Source: Pelagomonas calceolata
Lineage: Eukaryota; Sar; Pelagophyceae; Pelagomonadales; Pelagomonadaceae
Direction of reading: 5' to 3'
Assembly (NCBI GenBank): GCA_918797485.1
Contig: CAKKNE010000005.1
Span: forward strand, 3,968,001 to 4,032,000
Length of the DNA stretch: 64,000 bases
A model generated the notes under the pieces. The model had not been told where the DNA came from and did not search any database. It saw only the letters and a list, made by a program, of their open reading frames with translations. The translations under genes and the position numbers were made by a program. This document shows, in pieces, positions 17,942-29,575 of this stretch (the first letter of the stretch is position 1; every line of letters begins with the position of its first letter).

Positions 17942-19802
17942 CTAACGTTTCCCGCCGCTCTCGTAAAGGTCCGCGAAGGCCCGGTGCGCCGTGGAAACCT
18001 CGCTCACATGCTCGGCGCCGACCGCCGACGCCGTCGTCCAGCCGTGCGCGCCGAAGCCACCCTCTAATGTATTCGCTCGTCTGGACGCCCAGCCCGCCGG
18101 GAGGTTTGTTGATCCTTGTTTTGGTGGCGGTTGAACGGGCGGCGGCGGCGGCGGGAGATCCGCATCATTCCGCAGCCCGCTCAACAAAACCCCCGCGACG
18201 TCCACTGATGAAGCTTCCTCGACCGAACACGCGCCGCGGCGCACCCTCAAAACATCCGTCGCCCACCCATCTAATCCCTGGAAGACGTGCGTCGCGTAGA
18301 GGCACGTCGCCGCGTCGCGCTTCAAAAATTCGAGCACCCTATGCCGCGCGAGCGCGTCGAGGTCGCGCGTGAGCTCGTCGAGGACGCGCACGTCGGCGCG
18401 CGGCGCGAGCTGGAGCACCAATTGCAAGCGCGTCTTCTGGCCCGACGAGCAGAGGCCCGTTCTCCAACTCTCCTCCACATGCAACAAGGCCATGAGGCGC
18501 TTTGCGCGCGTTTGAAACGCGTCGTCCTTGTACGCCGCGAGCGTCTCGCCGAAGGGCGTCGCTTTTGAGATCGCCGCGCAGGTCTCCAGCTGTTGTTTAA
18601 ACGCCGGGCCGAGGTAGGCGACGCGCGGCGTTGATGTTGGCGCGCGGAGGTTTTGTTGCGAGGGGTGCGCGCCGTGTATGGAGATGGATTGATCCATACC
18701 AAGGCGCGCGCCGGCAGCTAAAGCGAGCATCGTAGACTTGCCCGCGCCGTTCTCGCCAACAACGACAACGCGGCGGCCCGCTTTTATGGTGAACGAGCAA
18801 CCGTCGAGGGCCGGCCGCGCGCGCGGGTCGTAGCGGTACGTGACGCCCTCAAAGACGACCGCGTCGCCCGACAGAGTTGACTGTGTCTCTTCTTCCAGGG
18901 CGCGCGCCGCGGCCTCTTTCATATCAGCAGGCTCCGAGGCCTCGAGGCGCGCCTTCGCCGTCGCGAAGAGGGACCCCGGGCCCTTTGACTGCCAGACCTC
19001 GCAGGCCTCGACGCGGCCGCCTCGCACGTCGCAGATGTGCGTCGGCCAGTCGTCCAGTCCGTCGAAGACGTGCGTCGCGTAGAGGACCGTCGCTTCCGTG
19101 GCCCGGACGTACGTCAAGACGCGGTCCCTCACCAGCGCGTCGAGGTCGGCGCAGGCCTCATCCAACAAGATGACCTCGAGCTTCGGCGGCGCGAGGGCCA
19201 CGAACAGCTGCACGGCGCGGCGCTGGCCGTCCGACAGCGCGGACGTGTCGCGGTGCCGGAGCTTCCCGACGCCCGTCGCCGCCTCGAGCGCGTCGAGCGT
19301 CGCGTCGGCGCCGCCCTCCGTTGTCGACCGGTCGCGCGCGCCCTTGATGATGCTCGCGACGCTCAGCGAGGCGAGGCCGCTGCCCCAGCTCTCCTGTGTG
19401 TGACTTTTCTCTCGACGCGCGACCGCGTTTCTCTCTCTATCCGACGGCGTCGCGACGGTACGCCATCGACGCGTCCACCTCCACGCCATCGCGCAGACGA
19501 CAGGAACAGAATCGGACGCCGGAGCACGCGGCCGGGACGTAGGCGACGCGGCCGTTGAGCTTCGGGCTGCGGCACGGCTCGTCCAGGATGGACGCGACGC
19601 CGTTGTCCGGCGTGTGGCGGCCGGCCAGGAGCCGCAGGAGCGTCGACTTGCCCGCGCCGTTGGCCCCGAGCACGGCGCAGCGCCCGCCGCGCGGGATGCT
19701 GAGCGTGATGCCCTTGAGCGCCGGTATCGGCTCGGCGAGCGTCACGCCCCGCGAGACGTCGACGCGGTAGCTGAAGTCGACGTCGCGAGCGACGACGGCC
19801 AT
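17942..19802 (-). CDS. Soluble tandem ABC ATPase, CAF16/ABCI-like
   Basis: Exons 19802..19518 and 19393..17942 (578 aa). No membrane segments. Module 1: Walker A LGANGAGKSTLL, signature LSDGQRR, Walker B VILLDEACADLD. Module 2: Walker A VGENGAGKSTM, signature SSGQKTRLQL, Walker B-like VRVLDELTRDLD. Each module ends in an ATHVFxGLDxW segment, typical of the yeast CAF16 and plant ABCI19-21 soluble ATPases, which have one module. This protein is therefore a head-to-tail duplication of that type. Yeast CAF16 is tied to CCR4-NOT; the role here is unknown. The module 2 Walker B ends D-E-L-T rather than D-E-P. The phase-0 intron 19394..19517 splits module 1. Confidence 0.82.
19394..19517 (-). other. 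Introner-core intron of the ABC ATPase
   Basis: 124 nt, GTCCGATTC ... GTCACACACAG, phase 0. It contains TGCGCGATGGCGTGGAGG and GCGTCGATGGCGT, both related to the shared introner core, plus a near-terminal CACACAG. No target duplication is visible. Confidence 0.6.
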
Positions 19803-20284
19803 CCTGCGCGGGCTTTGATTCGAGCGCGTGCGCCGCCGCGGCGTGCGATTTGTGCGTTTGTGTCAGCGCTCGGAGAGAAGATTAGTTATCATGAATAGTT
19901 CGTCTCATGAGCGGAGCTCCGCGCGTTGCGGCGCGTGCTTGCTTCGGAAACGAGGAATAAAGGGGTCGTCAGTGCGCTGCTCTCGTCTTGGTCGGCTGTT
20001 TTGAGGCGCTGGGTAATTGCAGCGCTTTTTGTGCTGTTGGCGCTGTTGCAAAATGGTTATAGGTGGAGGTAGTCACCACGTAGCTGCCGTTCGCTGCGTC
20101 CGCGCCGCTGTGCCGCTGTTTGCAGTGCGGTGCGTTCAGCCTGCTGCACTCGCTTAGGGGTCGTCAGCGTTCGCTGGCGTTGGTGTGGCGACCGCTGCGG
20201 AGCTATGCGCTGCTCGTGCAGGCCCGCGCAACCCTACGCGCAACCCTATAAGCACGTCCGCGTCGTCGTTCGCCGCGGCACCGA

Positions 20285-20306
20285 GCTAGCGTACAAAAGC
20301 TCTAGG
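20285..20306. promoter_or_regulatory. Weak GCTAG motif in the ABC/TspO divergent promoter
   Basis: GCTAGCGTACAAAAGC then TCTAGG. It keeps the left half-site only, so this is a tentative member. It lies in the 750-bp region 19803-20554, which is otherwise without a recognisable gene but is rich in repeated GCTGCTCG/GCGCTG words. Confidence 0.25.
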
Positions 20307-20554
20307 ATTGGCCCAATTTTGGGCACCAAAAGCGCGTGCTCGCTTAGCTGGACACCAGTAGAGTTGCGCACGCCACTCGAGTTGCTGCTCGCTGCGACAT
20401 AACTGGTCCGCGAACCTCAAAGCGTTTACGCACGGTCCTCCAGCGATTGGCAGCGATATCCACTCTGGATCCAAGCACCCAATTCTAGGCGTCGCGTCCA
20501 ATTCTACCACTCGCTCACCAATCCTACCACTATTCCAAGGCTGAGATTCCAAGC

Positions 20555-21493
20555 ATGGCTCTGGCTCGCCTCGTCCTAGCTCTCGCTGCCACGGCGACGG
20601 CGTGGGCGCCGCTCCGCCGACCGCTGGCCCAGCGCACGACGCCTAAGCAGACCGTCCTTTCGGCGGCGACGAATGCCGATTGGCGCACGCGCTGCGACAC
20701 GGAAGGCGTCGTGAGCTACTACGACTTCGGCGTCCGCCTCGGCGGCGCCGCGCCGGCCGCCGCCGGAGATAGCAAAGCCGTGGCGACCTCGGGGTCGACG
20801 TCGTTCTCGCCCGTCTACGCCGCCAAAGAAACGATCAAGTACGTCGGCGCGACGGCCGTGCAGTACAAACTACTGATGCTCGCCCTCTCGGGCGTGGACA
20901 AAGTGGCCACGCTGCCCAAGCCCGCGGTGTGGCTGCTGTTCGCGTTCCTCTCGCTGCGATCGAGGGTCGTTTCGCTGCTCGACAACTCGCGGCCTAATCG
21001 TGAAGCTCAAAAAGGCAAGGCGACGCCGGTGGACGTCAAGCGGCCGTCCTGGACGCCGCCGGGCATCGCCTTCCCGTTCATCTGGCTCACGATCACGGCT
21101 CTTAGAGCTACGGCTGCACAGATGGCGTACGCCGGGTCTCTAAGAAACCCGGCGCTGGACGCGCTCGTGTTGCACCTCTGCATCGGCGACACCTGGAACT
21201 GCATCACGAACGTGGAACGCAGGCTGGGCGTGAGTGCTGTGGGCTGCTTTGCAGTGTGGGGGTCTGTGTTCCGGGCCGTGAAGGCCTTCGGGGCGTCGGC
21301 GGCGCCCAAGGCCGCGTACGTGCTCGCGCCGTCGCTCGCGTGGATCTCGGTGGCGTGCGTGCTCACGGCGTCGATCTGGAACCTGAACGGCAGGCCGCCG
21401 GTGTACCCGGCGGAGGGCGACGGCGACAGCGCGGACCTGCGCCTGAAGTACCTGTTCCAGATGGAGGCGACGAGCATCCGTGGCGGCAAATGA
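20555..21493 (+). CDS. Plastid-targeted TspO/MBR-family protein
   Basis: 312 aa. The N-terminus (MALARLVLALAATATAWAPLRRPL) is a signal peptide followed by an A-W-A-P-type motif, as in heterokont bipartite plastid targeting. The TspO/TSPO core is at about residues 155-290: RPSWTPPGIAFPFIWL, RATAAQMAY, GDTWNCITNVERRLG, and a last helix WISVACVLTASIWNLNG. TSPO proteins bind tetrapyrroles and cholesterol. A regulatory role in plastid tetrapyrrole traffic is inferred. A hydrophobic helix at about 118-135 (KPAVWLLFAFLSL) precedes the core and is not standard. Confidence 0.82.
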   Translation: MALARLVLALAATATAWAPLRRPLAQRTTPKQTVLSAATNADWRTRCDTEGVVSYYDFGVRLGGAAPAAAGDSKAVATSGSTSFSPVYAAKETIKYVGATAVQYKLLMLALSGVDKVATLPKPAVWLLFAFLSLRSRVVSLLDNSRPNREAQKGKATPVDVKRPSWTPPGIAFPFIWLTITALRATAAQMAYAGSLRNPALDALVLHLCIGDTWNCITNVERRLGVSAVGCFAVWGSVFRAVKAFGASAAPKAAYVLAPSLAWISVACVLTASIWNLNGRPPVYPAEGDGDSADLRLKYLFQMEATSIRGGK

Positions 21494-21543
21494 GATCAGG
21501 GGGCCGACGCGTAAACGACCACTAGCGTAATTAGAGCGTAATT

Positions 21544-21567
21544 GATAGCGTAATGTAACACACTAGC
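21544..21567. promoter_or_regulatory. Weak copy of the GCTAG motif
   Basis: GATAGCGTAATG then TAACACACTAGC. It lies 366 bp upstream of the triosephosphate isomerase start and just 3' of the TspO gene. It has one intact half-site. The remaining gap 21568-21932 is presumed promoter. Confidence 0.3.
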
Positions 21568-21932
21568 CACCTCGTCATAGGCCTCTCACAGCCTGTCGCG
21601 CATCCAGCCGTATAACAATGGCTTCGCTACTCGTAAGCCCCCAGCGTTTTCACCAGGGGCGTCTCATCGTCGGGCCGCAGCGCTCTCGCATTCGCGGCGC
21701 TTAACGCTGCTCCAGGACGTCCTCGCTGGAGGCTGTGGCCGTTTTCTAAAACGGGGACTACGCGAGGCACGGAACGAGTTGTGTCGTTCTTTTGAGCTGA
21801 GAGACGCGCGACACAATAACGCTGCCGCGGCGATCGAGAGTAACGCAACGAGAGGACGAGAGCGCCCCCGCTCCCCACCGCCGGTGACAACGCCCCAACC
21901 CATCTGCACAGAGCCAAGCCAGGACCGCGTTC

Positions 21933-22800
<868 letters not shown>

Positions 22801-22872
22801 GTCATCCGCTCGCTAATTATCCCGTCGCTCTCCCCCACCGCCTAACGAGGCCTGTTCACTACAACACATCAC

Positions 22873-23679
22873 TTACTCGCCGTGACGGAGGAACACCCCT
22901 CGCACGCCCGGCACCGACCACGCGTCGCCGCCGAGCAGATCCACCGCCTCGGCTTCGACGTCCTGCTCGTCCTTCACGAAGACGACCGCGCCGCTCTTCA
23001 GCGTCGCCCAGAGCTCCCGCAGGAACGGCGTCCACCCACGATCGGGCACCTCCGAGAGCGTCCGCGACAGGAGCACGACGTCAAGTGTTGGCGCGAGGGC
23101 TCGCACTTCGTCATTTTCCGGCGCGTGCAGTCCCCGCGCCAGGTCGCACGCGCCGAACGGAATGGGCTCGTCCAGCGCTCGGGCGAGCGCCGCGACGTCG
23201 TCGCGCCAGGCATCGGCGTAGTCGTAGACCCACAGCCGTGAAGTCGCACTCCCGAACGCGATGCGCTCGAACACGCGGTAGCCGAGCACGCAACACCCGG
23301 GGCCTCCTCCGAGGGACGCGACGCGGGCGCCTCGTGCCAGCTTGACGCCAGCGCGGTGCGCGGCTCCGAACATCTCCGCTACCTGGAACGCTCTATCGTC
23401 ATATACTGTGCGAATGTAGCCTCGGCGCGCGACAGCGGTCAGGTCAGCTGGCGTCTGTGCTGCACGGTCCATTTTTTTGAGTAACGCCTTGCCGGCCGCC
23501 AGATCCTGCGTCTTGTTTGAGTTCTCCAGCAATGACGTCTTGATGTGGGGCGCGATGCGTGCGAATTCCCGCCCGGCATCTGCTCGATAGGTGTGTGCAG
23601 CAGCACTGCTGAGGAGAGGGTGTGGAGTGCGCAATGCGTGGGCGTTGCACAGCAGCAAAAGTGCTAGCATTCGACGCAT
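22873..23679 (-). CDS. SAM-dependent methyltransferase-like protein with signal peptide
   Basis: 268 aa. A signal peptide (MRRMLALLLLCNAHALRTP) is followed by helices and a Rossmann-type core with motif I VASLGGGPGCCVLGYRVFE. An acidic motif II follows at LWVYDYAD, then LDVVLLSRTLSEVP and VVFVKDEQD. The GGGPG loop and the topology suggest a class I methyltransferase; the substrate is unknown. It shares a 162-bp divergent promoter with the 2OG-dioxygenase gene. Confidence 0.62.
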   Translation of the reverse strand: MRRMLALLLLCNAHALRTPHPLLSSAAAHTYRADAGREFARIAPHIKTSLLENSNKTQDLAAGKALLKKMDRAAQTPADLTAVARRGYIRTVYDDRAFQVAEMFGAAHRAGVKLARGARVASLGGGPGCCVLGYRVFERIAFGSATSRLWVYDYADAWRDDVAALARALDEPIPFGACDLARGLHAPENDEVRALAPTLDVVLLSRTLSEVPDRGWTPFLRELWATLKSGAVVFVKDEQDVEAEAVDLLGGDAWSVPGVRGVFLRHGE

Positions 23680-23754
23680 ACTCTAATAATTGATCCCCGA
23701 CATGGTTTGTCTTGCAAAAAAACAAGTTGGCGGCTTGCGCGCGCATCGCAGCGA

Positions 23755-23778
23755 GCTAGCGGCATGTAAGACACTAGT
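23755..23778. promoter_or_regulatory. Dispersed GCTAG palindromic motif, copy 4
   Basis: GCTAGCGGCA then TGTAAGACACTAGT. It sits almost centrally in a 162-bp divergent promoter: 76 bp from the methyltransferase start and 64 bp from the 2OG-dioxygenase start. Confidence 0.65.
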
Positions 23779-23841
23779 GTTGAAGATTAACAGAGCAAAA
23801 AACGTCACACCTGCATAACGCCGTCCGACTCTCAAACCAAG

Positions 23842-25230
23842 ATGATCGCGCGCACCTACGGCACGGCTGAGATTCAAAGCGGCACGCCGTCGCCCCTCAA
23901 GTCCCGCTTATCCCTGGCTGGCAAGGTGGCCCTGGGATTGATTGCCTGTGCCGTCATCATGGCCCCCGATACGCGTCAGGCGTCCGCCATTTCTCAACTG
24001 GAACAATGGCCCGCGCCCCTGAAAGGCAGTGCTCCGCTCAAAGACAAGATTCAGCAGCTCACAACCCGCGTCGCCGCCCTCGAAAACTACATCCAGGCCG
24101 CAAGCGATTCGAAGGGCGGTTCGTGCAGTTTGCTTGGAAGGGACGTTTGCACCACGTTGAAACAAATTGAAGACGCAGATCGCTCCGCCCGCGACGCGCA
24201 GCAGGACGGCAAGCCCACCGTCGCCGAGGCCATTGCAGACCTCCAGAATCGCGTCGTGGCCATGGAGCAGTACCTTCAGACCGGAAGCTCTAATGAATCC
24301 GCGCCCGTGACAAGCATGACGCTCAAGGATCAGGTTCAGGACCTCCAGAGCCGCGTCGGCGCCATCAGGAAGTACCTCGTGGACCAGGCCAAGCAATCGG
24401 GCGGTTCCGGCACTTCGCGTTTTCTCGACATGATAAAAAGTCAAATTGGCGTGCCCAAATTCGACGAAAAAATGGTCGGCTCGTTCGGCGAGTGGGCGGG
24501 CACGCCGGGCGCGCGTCTTCTAGACAAGGGCCAGGCGACGCCGGCCGAGAGCCGCGAGGTCGTGGAGGCGCTCAACGGGACGTCGGATGCCTTCAGTGTC
24601 CACGCCGGGCTACTCAATGACTCCGAGTGTGCCGCGCTGCGTGCGAGCTTAGATGCAGAGCATGCACGGGGCACGCTTGCGGGCGAGGCCGACCTCAAGC
24701 TGAACATCACGCTCAAGGAGTTGGAGTACATCGTCGGGACCGCGGCGGCCGACCGCCTCGTCGCCTTCTGCGGCGGGCACTTCGACACGATCATCATCCG
24801 GCGCTGCGAGCCCGGCGGCCAGATTATCAACTTCCACAAGGATGATCATTTGCGCACCATTCTCATTGCACTCGTAGACGACGAACAGTACGAGGGCGGC
24901 CGCCTCGTGTTTGCGACGCGCGACGGCCTCCGCGTGCCGCCGCGCCCGGCCGGCACGGCCACTGTGCACACGAGCGCCGTCGTCCACGGGGTCACGCGTC
25001 ACACGGCGGGCGTGCGCTACGGCCTCTTCTTCCTCCAGGGCATGGGCGGTGTCGGCACCTTGTCTGATTTGGGCTACGACCAGGACGACTCGGGCGCGAC
25101 CTACGTCGCCACGAATGGCACGAATGGCACGATGACCGAGGACAAACCATCGGCTGTGATCACGGGCATGGACGGCCTCTACCGCGTCGACTACGACCAG
25201 CTCGACGCGGACATGGTGAAGCTCGCCTGA
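23842..25230 (+). CDS. Type II membrane 2OG-Fe(II) dioxygenase, prolyl-4-hydroxylase-like
   Basis: 462 aa. Residues 26-45 (LSLAGKVALGLIACAVIMA) are a single signal anchor, so the catalytic part faces the ER or Golgi lumen. Three spaced copies of a coiled-coil unit follow (LKDKIQQLTTRVAALENYI, VAEAIADLQNRVVAMEQYL, LKDQVQDLQSRVGAIRKYL), probably an oligomerisation stalk. The double-stranded beta-helix domain has HxD in IINFHKDDH, a distal His in SAVVHGVTRHTAG, and an Arg in GVRYGLFF that should hold 2-oxoglutarate. Hydroxylation of secreted or wall proteins is the likely role. Confidence 0.8.
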   Translation: MIARTYGTAEIQSGTPSPLKSRLSLAGKVALGLIACAVIMAPDTRQASAISQLEQWPAPLKGSAPLKDKIQQLTTRVAALENYIQAASDSKGGSCSLLGRDVCTTLKQIEDADRSARDAQQDGKPTVAEAIADLQNRVVAMEQYLQTGSSNESAPVTSMTLKDQVQDLQSRVGAIRKYLVDQAKQSGGSGTSRFLDMIKSQIGVPKFDEKMVGSFGEWAGTPGARLLDKGQATPAESREVVEALNGTSDAFSVHAGLLNDSECAALRASLDAEHARGTLAGEADLKLNITLKELEYIVGTAAADRLVAFCGGHFDTIIIRRCEPGGQIINFHKDDHLRTILIALVDDEQYEGGRLVFATRDGLRVPPRPAGTATVHTSAVVHGVTRHTAGVRYGLFFLQGMGGVGTLSDLGYDQDDSGATYVATNGTNGTMTEDKPSAVITGMDGLYRVDYDQLDADMVKLA

Positions 25231-25389
25231 GGCTCTCATCGTCACGCTGCCCGACGTCCGCGCCAAGCTTCTGTATATTCCCCGCTCCACGCCCCCTATT
25301 CGTGAGTAAATACCCCCTGACTGACCCGATAGACCCGATAGATAGTCGATGACTATTCGTGTGTGTGTCATCTTATCGCGCCCCCCCGC

Positions 25390-28300
25390 CTAGAGGTCCT
25401 CGTCGTCGTCCATGGGCCGGTCGTTGGGGTTCACCAGGCCCGGGACCGCCAGCCGCTGCGCTTCGGCCGCGGCGGCGGCCATCTGCTGCTGCTGCTGCTG
25501 CTCTTCGCTGTAGAGGTCCTGGTTGTTCTCGGCCGAGAACTCCTTGAGCTGGACGAGGAAGTCTCTCAAATGAGTTTTGAAGGACGGCAGGTCCATCCTC
25601 AGGTCGAAGCAGCCGACGACCTGCGCGGGATTGAAATGACCATGCGCCCGTCGCGCGCGTTTCGAGGACGCGGCCGACGCACGAAGTCGACGACCTGCTG
25701 GTGCGTGAGGTTGGGGAATGATGATTTGAGCAAATTCGCCACGTGTTCCCTCATGAACGCTTGGTTCGTCGGGTAGTTACCACCATCAAACAACGGCACG
25801 GTCACGTGCCCCGCCTCGACCAGGTGAAATAAATGGCGCAGCAACGTCGCGTGCATCTTGAATCCACTTTTATGTAATCGGTCGGTCATCACCGCGAGGA
25901 CATCCTGTATCAAAGGTAACACAAAGGCCCGGTAGAAGGGCTGTTTCGCCGCGTCGGGCACTTGCGACACATTCAGTAACAACTCGTGCAGGATCTCCAG
26001 GCCCGTCTCCGCGACCGTCCTTTCCGTGTGCTTGAACGCCCAGACTACCGAATCCACCACCAATTTATGATGCTCGGGCGGGATCGCAAACAAGGCCGCA
26101 AAACAATGGGTATTAGTAGCCTTGAGCAGCTTGAAGAAGGCCAGGCGGTGCTCCGGGAAGTCCTCGAAATTAGTAGTAATCATGCGAAGCGTCGGCTCGA
26201 AGACGGCTTCCAATACGCGCGGCACCTGCTCGCTCACGAGCTCTCGCAGTTTATCAATCGTGGTGGCCAGCAGCAGCAAAGCGTCGGAATCTCGAGCCGC
26301 GGGCACGGCCTGCGCGTAGTCCTCCAAAACCGGTTCGAGGAGTGGGGGCACGAAGGACTCCGCCACCAATCGGGGCGGCGCCTCCGGCTCGCCGCACTTC
26401 TCGACGAAGGTCGATAATAATCGGAGGATCTCGCGCTTCGCCGCGCGCATGCTCCGCACGTCCTGATGTCTCGTGGCCAGGTCGCCGTGCGCCGCGATCG
26501 CTTCACTAATGGACCGGGAGTAGGCGCGGTAGACCTGCGTCGGGCCGCGTCGACGGCGTCATGGTGAAAAGAAGAGACGCCGCTTCAAACGTTCAGCAGG
26601 TCCATGTAGATGCCCCCCAGCTGCGTGACATACAAAGGACCGCACGACGCGCAGACGCGCGCGTGCGTCCGCACGATTTTTGTGACATCTCTCACGGTCT
26701 CCGGTCTTGTGAGTGTCGAAGGGTCGCGCGCCGCGTCCGCCGTGACCCGAGCCCAGGCGTCGTTGGGCAGCGTCATCAAGCGTCGCAACAACTCGGGCCG
26801 CTGCTGCCCGACCGACGGATGGCCGCCCCGATCACTGAGTAACGTCGCCGTCGCCTCGTAGAACGCGTGCACTTGATGCGGCTCCAGGTCCGAAATGATC
26901 TGCGGGAGCTGCGCGACCAGATCCTGGACGAAGGGCCGCGGCTCCGCCGGTTGTTGGGTGACAAATTTCCGCTTGCACTTCTGGGCGATCTTGAGGAACG
27001 TGTCGCAGGCCATGTCCTGGACGCCCGGGTGCAGCTCGTGCATGAACTCAAATAACTTGTTGACCACGGTCTTCAGGAACTTCCAATGAGCACGTAAAAA
27101 ACGGGGATACTGCCCTACCACGTACATTATATTGGAAGCGATACAAGCCTTGTTCCCCTTGCCGCGCTTGACCTCACAGAGCCCCAGCAGGTCCTTAATC
27201 ACGGTAACTAAGAAGCGCTTCTCCTCGTCCTCGGACATGGCTCCCGAGATGGACCCAACGGCCCAGCAGAGGGTGTTCAAATTCGCCCAGGACCACTCCG
27301 TGCCGTCGACCTGTAGCGCGAGCTTGTCGAGCATGATCGACTCCGTGTCGTCGTAGTTCAAGTGTGTGAGATAAACTAACGTTTCCCGCATGGTCTTGTG
27401 CTGGACGATGGCCTCCGTGTCCTTGAACGTCTCCCGCACGATTTCGCCATTTTCATCCTCGACGACCAGTACCTCTTCCGGTTTTGCCATGCGTGAGATC
27501 ATGACGAGTCGCGCTTGACTGAGCAAGCCGCCGTGCTGGAAGAGCTGCTTGCGGGGGTCGGCCGGCGGCCAGCCCTCCGGGGCCCGGCCGCCGAATCTCG
27601 AGGCCACGCCGCCGGGGCCCTCTGACGTAACGGGCGGCTCGAAGGTGTCGTCGTTGCCGTAGCCGCCTGGTCTCGGAGCGGATCTTCCTGTTTCGGTCGC
27701 GTAGAGGTCCTGGGCGAAGGCGTGCCAGAAGTCCAGACAGATCTGGAAGACCTCGTTGTCGGGAACTGCGCTAATCCTCACTAAGTAGTTCAAACCATCT
27801 AACAACAACGGACCCTGCTCCCGCGTCTCGACCAACCGCAGGTGGGCCTTGAAGAAGCCCGAGAAAAATAAAGCTAATCGCCGGACGAAGGTCTGGTCGG
27901 CTTCCCTTCCAGTGGCCTCAAAAGCGGAAGCCAAAGATGCATTGGGCGGCACGACCTGCCCGAGCGCCTGCAACACGCCCACGTACAACTGGATTATTTT
28001 GGGATCGTACTTCGGCTCGAGGTCGGCCAGCGACGCAATTTCCGTGAGGCATTCCAATGCAGCATTTCTGAACTGTGCTGCGGCGAAGAAGCGCTCGATG
28101 AGCGTGCGTATTAAGTCCGTCTCGAAGAGATATCCTAAAGGAATCCAGGACAGGAAGGCCTTGAGCGTTCTTAATGTTGCACTGATTAATTGAGGTCTAC
28201 TCGATGCTCCTAGCACGAAGATACAGAGCTTGAAGATCTCCGCGAACTCGGTGTTGAGAGATTCTTTCAGGGTGCGGATCTTGGCCTGCGTTGGTTACGG

Positions 28301-29020
28301 TTGCGAACCGCGCCCTCTCGCGAGACGCGTCATCGATCGAGGCGGCGCGGCGTCGCGTCGACGCCGTCGCGGCGACAGCGCCACCGCTCTCGCGAGACGC
28401 GTAGACTCTCCGACGGCCGCGTCGACGCCATCGACGCGACGCGTATAGAATGAGACGCTGTTCAGTACAGTCGTCATCGAGTCCTTCGAGAAGTCAAAAA
28501 CTTCTTCCGACAATAACCGCAAAATGTGCATGTTGTTCTCGCATAGAATCTCGGAATTCTTCGACGCCCCACAAATATCCCCGATGAACGACGGCCAGTT
28601 GTGCGGCCACTCCTGCTTTAGTATCGAGACGAGTACCTTATTCATCTGGTGGATCATCGTCCGTTCTCTCATGCTGGATTCTTCATCCTTCGACAGGGAA
28701 ATAATCTTGTTGACGATGAAGTTCTTGATGCCCGTGCGCTGCCCTTCCGGCAGGATCTTCCACCGCGTGTTAATGGCGTCGTCGAGGGCCATGAGGCCAA
28801 AGTACCGGCCCTGGGGCAAACTCGACTTCTCGATGATCTGGTCGGCGGCCTGCCAGCAGCCCGGCTTCTCCCGGAGCTTCATGAGGATCTCGTTGGCCGT
28901 GGCCCGTTCCGGGTGCCTCGGTTCGTAGGCCGCCGCCACAATACCATCTAACACGGCGACGTCGAAGGGCTGGTCGTCCTGCAGTAAACGCTGGCCGGCC
29001 TCGGCGACGGAGGTCGTCAT
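25390..29020 (-). CDS. XPO1: Exportin-1 (CRM1)
   Basis: Nuclear export receptor for leucine-rich NES cargo, working with RanGTP. Four exons, 29020..28469, 28285..26591, 26534..25683 and 25620..25390, all phase 0, give 1109 aa (human 1071). The importin-beta-like N-terminus is [26 protein letters not shown]. The NES-groove region has [20 protein letters not shown] and [20 protein letters not shown]. The cysteine equivalent to human Cys528 is present, so leptomycin-type inhibitors should bind. The C-terminus is [18 protein letters not shown], then a Gln run and [18 protein letters not shown]. All exon joins match human XPO1 without gaps. Confidence 0.97.
25486..25503. repeat. CTG microsatellite coding poly-Gln in exportin-1
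   Basis: Six CTG units (CAG on the coding strand) encode a Gln run near the exportin-1 C-terminus (EEQQQQQQM). Human XPO1 has no such run, so this is a local expansion. Confidence 0.8.
28286..28468 (-). other. First intron of exportin-1, introner-core type
   Basis: 183 nt, GTACTGAACAG ... CCAACGCAG, phase 0. It contains GCGTCGATGGCGTCGACGC and the reverse-type GCGACGGCGTCGACGCGACG, plus an imperfect inverted repeat of CGCGTCTCGCGAGA. The other two introns of this gene, 26535..26590 (56 nt) and 25621..25682 (62 nt), are very short. The second carries GACGCCGTCGACGCGGC. Confidence 0.6.
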
Positions 29021-29226
29021 GGTTTGGTTGCGCTACGCGCGCGCGCCGCGCAATGTGATCGAAAGCGTTCCTCTGCTACTTCTCGGCGCTCGGCCCAATT
29101 CGTGCCGGCAAGAAGCTGCCAGCGCTTCAGCGCAGTTCAGCAGTGTTCTGGTGAGGCTTGGCAGCCCAGCGCGGACGCGCGGGGGGAAGTCCTCTTGTAC
29201 AAAAATGTCCGCGGCGGCCAAGGTCC

Positions 29227-29249
29227 CTAGTGTGTCGTTGCACTAGCTC
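29227..29249. promoter_or_regulatory. Weak GCTAG motif between exportin-1 and the glycosyltransferase-like gene
   Basis: CTAGTGTGTCGTTG then CACTAGCTC. It keeps the CTAGTGTGT half and is 207 bp upstream of exportin-1. The remainder of the 29021-29575 divergent region shows no supported gene. Confidence 0.3.
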
Positions 29250-29575
29250 GCACGAACAGAAAGCTCGACAGACGCTTTTCCAGCGCCTCGCTGGCCGTAC
29301 GTACCCATCTGGACCCGTAGTGAAAGGCTTCGAGCGCTGCGCTTTTGCCATCAGCTGATGAGCAAAAGCCACTCGCGGTTGTCCGGCCAGCAAAGCTGGC
29401 AAGTAGGGGTCTCTCGGGCTTGCGTAGTTGCCACATTTGTCGCCGCAAACTCTTCGTGGCGCGAACGCATCGCTGTGGAGAGCTAAGCAGCATAAGCGAC
29501 TTTTGCTGCAGCACTGTCGACGCGCAAACGCCGACGTGACGCGCACGACACGCGAGACGACGGCAAAAGTAAAAA

